Below are positions 21,824 to 31,010 of a DNA stretch of 64,000 bases, in pieces (positions within the stretch are counted from its first letter, which is position 1; each line of letters starts with the position of its first letter). The notes beneath the pieces were generated by a model that saw only the letters and a list, made by a program, of their open reading frames with translations, searched no databases and was not told the DNA's origin. Source of the stretch: Amblyomma americanum (lineage: Eukaryota > Arthropoda > Arachnida > Ixodida > Ixodidae); contig NC_135500.1 in NCBI RefSeq assembly GCF_052857255.1, forward strand, positions 47,303,772 through 47,367,771, given 5' to 3'. A program made the position numbers and the translations under genes.

Positions 21824-22075
21824 CTTGTGGATGGGTGTCCCCCAGAAGTCGTTGGCGAAGAGGCGGCCGATAGGCGTGGAAGGCCGCAGGTCCCTGTTGT
21901 CGCGCACAGCCGACGCGTCATCGAAGACGAATCCGCAGCCGAGCGCGTTGGCGTAGCACAGCCACGATAGCGCGCCCACGGCCAGGTACCAGCGCCAGCC
22001 GACGCGGCGGCCGCCGGGAAGCCGCCATGTCGGCTCTCGGTCGCAGCCAGACTGCGAGGAGACGATGAGCCTCAT
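21824..22075 (-). CDS. TMTC3: TMTC3-like ER O-mannosyltransferase, exon 1 (N-terminus)
   Basis: Encodes 84 residues from the ATG at 22075-22073 to a phase-0 donor (CACAAG|GTATGC). Residues about 27-44 form the first membrane segment (WRWYLAVGALSWLCYANA). It is followed by the luminal GFVFDD motif at residues 49-53, whose Asp pair is the GT-C catalytic or metal motif of the TMTC family. Then come DNRDLRPSTPI and the diagnostic LFANDFWGTP block. TMTC1-4 transfer O-linked mannose to cadherins and related proteins in the ER, and later exons carry TPR repeats. The pattern fits TMTC3 better than TMTC1, 2 or 4 by residue choice. The start is uncertain: the frame is open upstream (to 22105) and TCCTCGCAG at about 22061 could instead be an acceptor. 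Confidence 0.9.
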
Positions 22076-22105
22076 GTAGAGAAGGCAGAAGCGAACAATG
22101 GACAC

Positions 22106-22442
22106 AACGCTCTACGATAAATGCGATTTCGGCCGTTCATCTAAGCAGTCATGCAGATGAATGCACCGAGGTCGACTCTGCGACTCCGGTACCAAGAGCA
22201 CCTTGCGTTTCAAAACTGCATCGCAAAAGAGGAGCACGTGGAAAGCATTTCTGAACACTTAGAGAGACAGCTGTCGGCGGCTCTGAGGACGGCTTCCGGG
22301 CAGCTCCAAAGTCGAGAGCACAAACGAAGCGTGCGCCCGGTCATCGCGCTCTCTTTTCGAGTCTAAATTGGACCGCACTTTTGATACTGACATCCTACTA
22401 CACTCGTGCTGAGCACAGAACCACTGGTGTTTCTGAGGGCCA
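22106..22442. other. Region upstream of TMTC3 exon 1
   Basis: The promoter or 5' UTR of the gene could lie here, but no TATA element, initiator or first non-coding exon can be named with confidence. The 71-codon plus-strand frame at 22151-22366 has no signature. Confidence 0.35.
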
Positions 22443-22500
22443 GCTTAAGCGGTGAGATACAAAGTAGAAAACGTAGCGCAAAAAAGGACAGGAACACAGA

Positions 22501-22627
22501 CAGACATACTATAAACAAAAACGTAGCATATGGACGGGACGAAGAAGGGCGAAGACAGTAGCAACCGTTCTGTCTTCGCCCTTCTTCGTCCCGTCCATGT
22601 GCTACGTTTTTGTTTATAGTATGTCTG
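22501..22627. repeat. Perfectly paired hairpin at the 3' end of the Penelope-like copy
   Basis: The left arm 22501-22558 and right arm 22570-22627 are reverse complements over 58 bases with a single mismatch, around an 11-base loop (TAGCAACCGTT). The arm contains TGGACGGGACGAAGAAGG, comparable to GGACGGGACAAGAGAGAAG in the foldback insertion at 13665. It sits between two stretches that look like Penelope 3'-end sequence. Confidence 0.9.
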
Positions 22628-22799
22628 AACAACTGGTCCCTCAGTATACACAGAAAGACAACACACACAGCGCTAACTTCCAACAAAGCCTTATTTCGCA
22701 AAGGAAGGGTGGTTTTTATTACACCGACTTATCTTACAAGCACTATCAAACCATGCGCTAGCAAATCGTATCAGACAGATATCAGAGCTCCTTTGGCAA

Positions 22800-25044
22800 C
22801 AGAGCGACTTAAGGGCTACTCACACAGTCATCTTCCAACAGGGAAATCCATTCCGCTTCAATTATTTCTCGTGTTAAGCCGTTTTTGTGCACTTTTAAGA
22901 TCACACGTTTTTTTCAGGAGCGCTATGCAATTACAAACACGGCAATGGGCTGACAAACCTTTCCCACGCATATCCTATACGTCACGCCCATGTTCCCGAA
23001 GCCAATGGTTCAGGCATCTGCCTGTTTGACCTACATACTGCTTGCCACAGGAAAGAGGTATCTGGTAAACGACATTTTCAATGCAATCAACAAATTTATT
23101 CTTATGTTTCTTTGCACAGCCAACCGCCTTTTTGGATATTTTCATATTTTTCTTGCACAAATGACTCAGCTTTTTAGGGGCTGGAAAAACCACTCCAGCT
23201 CCCGCACGCTGGGCTATTTTTTTGAGATTGTGGGAAAGCCGATGAAAGTAAGGGACGACGGCAACCTTTTCTTTCTTACGCGTAGCCTCTTGATTTTCTT
23301 GCGCTTTGTTCTGGCAGAATTCTTTTCGAACGCCTTCCGCTACAGAGACCAGAACATGGGAAGGGTATCCAGCGTTCTGGACCCGCTTGCACTTTCATGC
23401 ATGAGGTGTCGGCAGGACTTGATGAGATAATTAAGAAATGAAATGCGAAACAATGGATCTTTTTAAGACTTTACAGTGCGCTGAATGAAAAGCCAACAAT
23501 GGTTTTTCGCCTCGAGGTCTGAACATCCAGCATGTGCGATCATGATGCAGTATGATGTTGATGTCTAAGAATTTGATTAACCCTTTTTCAGGTAGTTCAA
23601 ACGTTAGTTCTAGAGGTCGCAAATGGTTACGGAACGAGGTGAGGACATAAAGAACATCATCCTTGAAGGAACCGTAATTTCTTTTAAGTACAAAAAGAAA
23701 GTCGTCAACATACCTAAAGATATTAATGACATTGGTATCTTTTACTATATCCGCAAAAGACCTGTCCAGCTGGACTAAAAACAAATCGCTAAGGATGGGT
23801 GCTATGCAAGAACCTATGCAAATGCCTTTTTTCTGAAGGTGTGGTTTTTCATCCCACACTATGAACGTGGACTAAAGATAAAATTTTAAAAGTCCTAGAA
23901 AAGCATTTACCTAGATGCCTGATGCATTTTTAAAGGCAATAGGCCCGTACCGGTCAATACAGTCTCCAACACAAGATAACAAAGCTTCATGTGGAATGGA
24001 ACAATAAAGATCTTTTATGTCAACCGAAAAAACAGATAGGCCATGTTCCGCATCTGACTTTACAAATTCTAAAACCTGCTCAAAATTGCGGACAAGGAAG
24101 GGATCTTGAATGTATAAGAACTTTAGTTTTTCTCGTAACAACAGGGCAACAGATTTCTGCCATGCACCATTCTCTGATACAATAACTCGGAAAGGAGCAT
24201 TAGTTTTATGGGTCTTTGCATTGAAGAATACGGGAAGGAAGTCCTTTTTACAACCGGTAATTCCTTTGAGAATACACCCAAGGTTCAACCTATTGCACAG
24301 TTTCTTTGCTTCACCTTTTATCTTTGAAATTTTTACTTTTGGATGGCAATTAAAAGCGGAGGACACAACTTCACGTGCATTTTTATGAAAGAGCCCAGAT
24401 GAAAATACAGCAAACCCCCCCCCCCCCCCCCCCCCTTTGTCTGCGGGAAGGAGGCACAATGAATGCTGTTCAAAGTAAGACTTAGCTCGATTTAGGGAAA
24501 GTCTTGAAGGGTGCAACTTAAATCACAGTAAGGTGTCGACGCCTGCGGAAACACAACGGTCAGCCTCTTGCTCGGGGATGATACGAGAAATCTGGTGAAC
24601 TAACGTGAGCCGCTCCGCTGAAGAAGATTTTTTCTCAAGGCCAAACTTAGGTCCCAACGACAGAACAGATTTCACATGTCCAGGAAGATCCAGTCCTTGC
24701 GGCATCTGGATGACGCACCGGGGTGAAGCTGGCTTAATGCCAAGCTGCCTTCTGAGGTAGTCCAGTTGTCGCTGCCAAATGAAGTCCGTAGTCTGGCTGA
24801 CAAGCCACTCTCGTAACGTCTTTCCTGCTGTGGTTGGGCTTGATCTTTGGTGAACCAAAAGGTGGGGATATTCCCTGTAAAGGCGAGCTGGTCGAAACGA
24901 CTCAGCCTTTAGAATCTTGCACACTCCGACGCCATGACCACGTGGTGGGATAAACCCTCCGAAAAGACGCCTCCCCTCATCCGGAACCACACTGTTCCGG
25001 CAGCAAAACGAGAGTGTCCTAACGCGAATTGGCCGTGACAGCAA
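22800..25044 (-). pseudogene. Penelope-like polyprotein (RT plus GIY-YIG endonuclease), several in-frame stops
   Basis: A single minus-strand frame carries the whole protein. The N-terminal part (25044-24523) includes FIWQRQLDYLRRQLGI. The RT finger motif is LLPADKGGG. A middle block reads FNAKTHKTNAPFRVIVS and SVDIKDLYCSIP. The palm reads GSCIAPILSDLFL and FRYVDDFLFVLKR (YVDD codons 23712-23701). The GIY-YIG domain is ENVVYQIPLSCGKQYVGQTG with RCLNHWLREH (about 23095-22985). In-frame stops interrupt it near 24520, 23907, 23865, 23429, 23395 and 22973, but no frameshift is evident between blocks. The family role is RNA-templated insertion with the GIY-YIG nuclease nicking DNA. A C21 tract at 24415-24435 has lengthened the Gly run of the DKGG motif. 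Confidence 0.88.
24415..24435 (+). repeat. C21 homopolymer inside the Penelope RT frame
   Basis: Twenty-one C on the plus strand read as seven Gly codons on the minus strand, directly after ADK. Related proteins usually have two or three Gly here, so the tract appears to be an in-frame expansion. Confidence 0.85.
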
Positions 25045-25097
25045 TGATAGTAACGACAGTCCAAAGGTCCACAGAACACGAAAAAGGGCCGGTTGTA

Positions 25098-25375
25098 CTA
25101 GAAATATAATGCAGAAGGGCAGACACTTGAGCTTGTTGGTTCATTTCAAGGGTAAAAGACGTCGCGCAAAAAGACAAGGACTCAGAAAGACAACACACGC
25201 AGCGCTGATTTCCAACAAATATTTAATTCGCAAAGTAAAGCTGTTTTTTTTATACCGACATATCTTACAAGCACTATCAAACCATGCGCTAGCAAAGCGT
25301 ATCAGACAGATACAAAAGCTCCTTTGGCAACTGAGCGACTGAAGAACGGCTACTCACACAGTCATCTTCCAGCAG
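25098..25375 (-). repeat. Upstream pseudo-LTR of Penelope-like copy A
   Basis: Repeats the copy A 3' end (22640-22850) in the same orientation, including GAAAGACAACACACGCAGCG, CAAGCACTATCAAACCATGC and CACACAGTCATCTTCCA. It lies about 50 bases upstream of the first coding block of copy A. Confidence 0.8.
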
Positions 25376-26130
25376 AGAAAATTCTTCCTGAAAAAAACGC
25401 AAGAAAATCAAGAAGCTACGTGTAAGAAAGAAAAAGTTGTCATCCGTTACTTTCATTGCATTTTCCACAATCTCAAAAAAAAAAAAAATAACGCAGCGTG
25501 CGGGAGCTGCAGTGGTTTTTCCAGCCCCCAAAAAGCTGAGTCATTTGTGCACGAAAAATTTGACAATATCCAAAAAGGCGGTTGGCTGTACGAATAAACA
25601 TAAGAATAAATTTTTTGATTGCATTGAAAATGTCGTATATATACCAGATACCTCTTTCCTGTGGCAAGCAGTATGTAGGTCAAACAGGCAGATGCCTGAA
25701 CGATAGGCTTCGGGAACATGGGCGTGACGTAAAGGATATGTGTGGGAAAGGTTTGTCAGCCCATTGCCGTGTTTGTAATTGCATAGCGCTCCTGAAAAAA
25801 ACGTGTGATCTTAAAAGTGCACAGAAACCGCTTAACACGAGAAATAATTGAAGCGCAATGGATTTCCATGTTGGAAGATGACTGTGTGGGTAGCCCTTCA
25901 GTCGGTCTGTTGCCAAAGGAGCTCTTATATCTGTCTGATACGCATTGCTAGTGCATGGTTTGATAGTGCTTTTATGATAAGTCGGTGTAAAAAAACCACC
26001 CTTCTTTTGCGAAATAAACCCTTGTTGGAAGTAAGCGCTGTGTGCGTTGTCTTTCCGTGTCCATGTGTTTTTTTGCGCTACGTCTCCTGGACTTGAAATG
26101 AACCAACAAGCCCAAGTGCCTGTCCACCCT
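25376..26130 (+). mobile_element. Penelope-like element, copy B, 5'-truncated, inverted relative to copy A
   Basis: A plus-strand fragment covering only the 3' third of the element. It has a coding remnant with the GIY-YIG domain (25500-25850) and the 3' end with CCTTGTTGGAAGTAAGCGC, CTTTCCGTGTCC and TGAAATGAACCAACAAGCCC. It matches copy A 23330-22440 read in reverse. Because it starts exactly where the copy A pseudo-LTR ends, the two form a head-to-head inverted repeat. Several frame changes are present. Confidence 0.85.
25500..25851 (+). pseudogene. GIY-YIG endonuclease remnant of Penelope copy B
   Basis: Plus-strand frames encode AGAAVVFPAPKKLSHLC, KKAVGCTNKHKNKF and, after a frame change near 25645, QIPLSCGKQYVGQTG and RCLNDRLREHGRDVKDM followed by GKGLSAHCRVCNCIALL. 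The Tyr/Gly pattern of GIY-YIG and the following Arg and His residues are kept. The RT is missing, and A-rich tracts near 25477 interrupt the frame. Confidence 0.8.
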
Positions 26131-27604
26131 TCCGTGAGATACGCACGGCGTGGAGAGCGGGACATGTGGTTCGTGTCAGACCGACCTATAGCAGGTCGTC
26201 ACAAACGCAGTCTGAAATGCTGGGCATCAAGCATTACTACAGACGGCAGGGGGCATGTGTGGGTCCAAGACTGTCTTTTTTTTACTCCACGCTTACAAAA
26301 CGCGTTCCGGGGGTTCTGCTGGGAATTTTTAAGTGCAAATGTAAAGGAGGAGGCCTTAAGAGCCCCCGGTCAGATGACGGAAGTATATTCTCTTCAGTAA
26401 CTCTGCGTATGAGTTGCAGCGTGATTTGAAATCCGGACAGGAAAGCAGAGCACGCTTGCAAATCGGTAAGAAGAAAACAAACGCAACCATCAACAGCCTC
26501 CCGAAGAAACTGAGTATATGATAGGTCGCGCGGTGTTACATGTAGCATGGCAGTGAGCTTCAGTCTCGTGCAAGAGCAACCGTGTCCTTGGCGTAGAGCG
26601 CTTGAAAGGTGCACGCAGCAAGCAAGCTACGTCCGGCCACAGCTCGTGGGATACAAAGACTGTGCTTGATCCGAAGCGCCGCCACGTGAACGCACAATCC
26701 AGATAAGCACGACAACATCATCTCAAACCCGACAGCTGTAATTTAACTTTTCAGCTTGCAGTGCAGTGCTCGAGTGTTCAGGGGTGACGAGGAAGAAGAA
26801 AGAACGAGAATAAGAATGGGCTGGGACGCATTAGGCGGACGCCCACAAGTCAGCCACGTACCAAAAGAGGGGCCCAGGGCAACACTTTCTTCCCCCCCCC
26901 CCCCCCCGACTTTTCTTGGCAGTACAAATTCTCTAGATGATGCTTGGCAGTACCCTTGTTGGTTTTGCCAATCTTCCCTCCCCCCGATACAAGGATTTAC
27001 ACCCTCCCAGAAGCCTCCACTCACCACGGCCGGAGCGGAGCGGCGGCCGCTGAAGCCTGGCCGTGCGCTCACCTGCAGCGCATGAGACGGGGCCTCTGCC
27101 CCCTTCGCCGAAATCCAGCCCAAGCCCCGCTGTGCATCGCGGCTAGGAGAAATAAACCAGAGAAACCCCTGCACAGGAGACGCACTTGGGCGGGGCATGC
27201 ACCGAACAGGAAAGCGATGTGGTCCGTCATATTTCCGTATTCTGTATTTGTACATAGTGCATGTTCCCCTAACCCTATCCTTTCTTACTATTAGCAGGAA
27301 TACATTAGCATCAGCATTAGCAGTTGCTGCGGTAGCAACATCTTTTCCTTCCATTGTTATTTCATTAATAAATAGCCACTAACAACAAAGTAAAGGTATA
27401 AGAGTGCACACCAGTGGGACGGAAGCGCAGCCGAAACAGCAGAAAATCGGTTGATGCAAACGCGGACGCATGTGGCTCAGCGCAGGACTGATTGGCGATC
27501 CATCCAAGAGAGGCATTTTTCCGACGGCGAACTTCGAAGTGGGCACAAGATGGCGAAGGGTAGCTCGACACATTCAAAGTCATTCGGTTGCACCAATTAT
27601 ATAG
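26131..27604. other. Unassigned stretch with C16 tract
   Basis: It contains C16 at 26892-26907. Open frames on both strands overlap (for example 26743-27354 minus against 26756-27085 plus) and lack signatures. Confidence 0.4.
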
Positions 27605-27617
27605 GGACAGTGGGCTA

Positions 27618-27936
27618 ATAATTAATAACAATTAGTTTTTTGGGGAAAGGAAATGGCGCAGTATCTGTCTCATATATCGTTGGACACCTGAACCGGGCCG
27701 TAAGGGAAGGGATAAGGAAGGGAGTGAAAGAAGAGAGGAAGAAGGAGGTGTCGTAGTGGAGGGCTCCGGAATAATCTCGAGCACCTGGAGATCTTTAACG
27801 TGCACTGACATCGCACAGCACACGGGCGCCTTAGCGTTTTTTCTCCATAAAAACGCAGCCGCCGCGGTCGGGTTCGAACCCGGGTACTCCGGTTCAGTAG
27901 CCGAGCGCCCTAACCACTGAGCCACCGCGGCGGGGC
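27618..27936 (-). mobile_element. tRNA-derived SINE, family B, full length
   Basis: A 319-bp minus-strand SINE with a perfect 13-bp target duplication (GGACAGTGGGCTA, 27605-27617 and 27937-27949). The head has box A GTGGCTCAGTGGTTAGGGCG and box B GGTTCGAACCC, both near consensus. It is followed by the shared core GTGCGATGTCAGTGCACG, a B-type 3' part (CGGTTCAGGTGTCC, CCATTTCCTTTCCCC) and an AT-rich TAAT/ATT tail. With an intact promoter and target duplication, this is the youngest-looking SINE in the window. Confidence 0.93.
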
Positions 27937-27949
27937 GGACAGTGGGCTA

Positions 27950-29257
27950 CATGCCACTTTTCGTGGGTGAAAAAAAAAGGCGCAAAGGGAAAGAAAGCGT
28001 TGTTCCACTTCGCGTGCGATTAGTTCGGAGTCTGCCCGTGAAAGCGACTGCAGGACCACAGCTCATAGCTTAATGCGTTACCTGTTAATACGGGGTACGT
28101 TCGATCGGTCTTAAGCTATAAATCAAGTGGCGCGTGCAAGCGGTGCTTTAGGCGCGACTGGATATAGCAGGCACCTTTCCGCGTTGCCACTTGCCATGAA
28201 AGACGCACAGCGTCAAAAACAAATTAACCCGTTTGCACCGGTTCAAACAATCTACAGTTCATGCGAAGCCACTAAGGGGTCAAGATAAACAGCAAGCGTC
28301 AGTTAGCGGCGAACGGTCAGTCGGCGTTAAAAAGCGCTTACCGTGCACGCGCACGGCGGGGGCTGCAGCAGCGCTAAGTGAATCTTCAGCGCTGCGTCTA
28401 GAACAAAGCAAAGCGTCTCCCGGGTACGTCCATTAGAAAGAAGCTGCCGAGATGGCTTTCTGCTTGTTCACTCAGTACCTTTTCAGCCAGCTTGTTCTCG
28501 AAGCCTGCTCTCATTCGTTTCCCCGCTACGCCCTCACGGCTTTCTTTCTTCGAGTTTATTTTTTTCCCTGAGCCGGCGAAATAAGGAAGCGGGGAAGGGG
28601 CACAAACGACGCCGCCTAGCCTCGCCAAGTGGCGGCCCCCAGCGGAGGGCGCTAATTACAATTGATTACCCATTAAGGAATCTCGGACAGGGGCGCCCAC
28701 TAAAAGTCAACGCATGCGGTCCAACCGGCGCTACACCCGGAGGAAGCGAAGTAACGGCATGGGGTGGGCAAAAGCGAAGAGGACCGCGTGTCGACGCGGA
28801 TGCATATGGAGCAGTAGCTGGAAGGGCAGACGCACGCGATGGGGTCACTTGTCCTTGCGCACGCGGGAGTCGGCAGATGTCGCTGCTCCACACGCGCTTG
28901 CTGGCGACGAAATGAACGCAAAAGAGGAGGTACCAAGAGAGGCATTCTCTCCCTGTCTTTCTTTGCTACGTGTTTTATGTCCTCCTCCGCCCGCTTCTCC
29001 GCTGATCGCGATCCTTCGGGTGCAAACTAAGTGGGTTACTTAGGTGCTACCGGAACTTTCGCAGCCATTGCTTGAAAAAAAAAAATAAGAAGAACGACCA
29101 ATTGGATTGATGTGGAGGAAATGCGACAGCATTCTTCTTTCACTCCCCAATGTACTCCAGTTCCGACTACACGACTACGCAAAATGTGTCACCATATACC
29201 ACGGCGACTCCTCGTACCATTTGCGCCGCAGCCACTGCACTACCAAGTGACTGTTTC
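27950..29257. other. Unassigned stretch
   Basis: No domain-bearing frame or clear repeat was recognised. Confidence 0.4.
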
Positions 29258-29340
29258 AAACACAGCCACCGATGGGGCTTGTCAGACCTGCAGGTTGCTC
29301 TTCCCGAGCAATGCGGGAAGGAATAGCTGCCGCAAGCCTC
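29258..29340 (+). repeat. Fragment of tRNA-like repeat family E
   Basis: The strings CCGATGGGGCTTGT and GCAGGTTGCTCTTCCCGAGC parallel CCGGTGGCCTTGTG and TCAGGTTGCTCGTCCCGAGC inside 14438-14670. The 5' part with the box-A-like sequence is missing. Confidence 0.4.
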
Positions 29341-30269
29341 ATTTTTTGGACAGATAGTTCTTTCGAAAGGCTGTCTATTTAGCATGGGGGCCTGCTGTTG
29401 TCCGAGGCGTTTTCTTGTTAGTAGTTTTCATTTCTGCTGAGTCATTCTTAGCCCGACGTCTCCCTCCTCTTCCTCACTGAGTGCAGAGGGGGGACAAGAA
29501 GAGGTGACCGGTGGAGAGAGGGAAATCCCCTTAAATACCACAGGCTTCACACAGACGCCGACGTCGGCGGCCCCCGACCGTTCTCGCCTTCATGGCCCTC
29601 CTAGTGAAGTCGCATTAAAACCGACTTACCACCCCTAAAATGTGCGCGCGTTGTCCCACAAGGCACGCACTGATACCGTCGACACTGCTTCTCTTCGCAA
29701 GAACTTGCCCACTCACTCTTGTACTCCTTTTCCAATCTGAATTATGCACTCTGGTGGACAACCTTCTTCCAGTGACACTGACTCTAATATTAGGAGTTAT
29801 TTTTCTTCCACAAAAACACCTAAGGAACGATCAGAAATCCTATGCAACAATTCCGAGAAGCAGCTGGATTTAGCCTCGATGATGACTCTGACGCTTTAAC
29901 TTTGAGGAATGCTTTTACTCTCAGCCGAAGCTTCACACACGCCTTCTCTCATTTTCTAACTGGACTACGCACTCGGCGTTCCGCGCTGCTTTCGTAGGTT
30001 GCTTACGTCCCACTGACCTCAGCCACTCGTATGTTTTCAGCTGGGCAGCACGCTAGGCGTACATCGCTCCTTAACAGGCTGCAGCGTCCGCTCGCTCCGA
30101 TTTTTATGTTTTGGGTGGAGTTAGCGACTAGTTCGGCTGCTTTCTGACCTCTGTGTGTGGCCGCACGCAGCTGCCGCTGTCGACACTGCCTAGCATTTTC
30201 AGCATCGGCGCCGCACTCGAGCAGCGTTCTTTATCAGGAAGACGCTTCATGGCTGCACACTGATCCCGA
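29341..30269. other. Unassigned stretch
   Basis: Nothing recognised. A 77-codon plus-strand frame at 29640-29873 has a hydrophobic run but no family signature. Confidence 0.35.
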
Positions 30270-31010
30270 GCTCCTAAGTCATAAAATTTGGGTGGCGGCG
30301 GTGATAAATCAGTAAAGAGCTTTGAACCCTGTGAACTGGAAGCTTGGGCCCTTAGCCCGGGACTCACGGCCTCAGCTGTTTGCTGCGCTCGCTGAACCAG
30401 CTGTCATTGGTCTTCCATAGCTTGAGCTGGACAGCACGACCTCCCATTGCTCAGGCTATGAGTCTGGGATTTCGGCAAGGCCTGCATGCTTTGACAAGCC
30501 GTGTGATAGAGCGTAGGGTGTTCTCCGCAGAACGGGCATGCGTTTGAGTGTAACGGGGGCAGCAGAAAGTTAGGTGGGCGGATGAGATTAACAAGAGTTT
30601 GCGGGCATAGGGGGTGGGCGCAGCTGGCACAGCTAGACAGGGTTAATTGGAGAGACATGGGAGCGGCCGTTGCCCTGCATGCAGTTATGCTGGTGGTGGT
30701 GATGATAATGATGATGTATGTGGTGTCTGAAACTGATGTATGGGTATGTTTTCGTCTGTATCTACCTCCAAGCTACGCCTTCTTCCCGCGTGAGCTTCTT
30801 GTGTGGTAAGCGGTAGATTGGCCGTTTTAGATTATGAAGGATCTCATTGTACTGCTGTGGGACCGGCTCCGGGGTCGTTGAGTTTTCTGTCGGCGACTGC
30901 TTTGTAAGACCTCGGGCTACGGCATGCGCGCGCTGAATACTTCTCAGAGACTCGTGGCCTGGTGCCCAGTTGAGAATAGTTTCACGAAATTGGCGTTTCT
31001 CGCGTTTTTA
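30270..31010 (-). pseudogene. I-like LINE, decayed ORF2 C-terminus and 3' end
   Basis: Minus-strand translation recovers, in order and across several frame changes, the end of an RNase H domain (NWAPGHESL, then AHAVARGLT), the linker PVPQQYNEILHNLKRP, and the zinc-knuckle region LHSNACPFCGEHPTLYHTAC. After these come LVQRAQQTAEAV and a 3' UTR with TAAAGAGC-like sequence. This is the C-terminal order of the I-like LINE family represented better at 51743-52951. Poly-TCA/TGG strings around 30690-30720 are inserted or expanded within it. Confidence 0.7.

Larger units (their letters stand above)
22443..25375 (-). mobile_element. Penelope-like element, copy A, with upstream direct repeat (pseudo-LTR)
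   Basis: A minus-strand Penelope-like retroelement. The internal coding part (25044 to about 22800) holds an N-terminal region, an RT and a C-terminal GIY-YIG endonuclease, which is the defining combination of this class. The 3' end sequence (22640-22850, with GAAAGACAACACAC and TTACAAGCACTATCAAACCA on the plus strand) is repeated in the same orientation upstream of the coding region at 25098-25375. This corresponds to the pseudo-LTR arrangement known for Penelope elements. All protein parts lie in one frame but carry several stop codons. A second, inverted copy abuts it at 25376. Confidence 0.85.
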
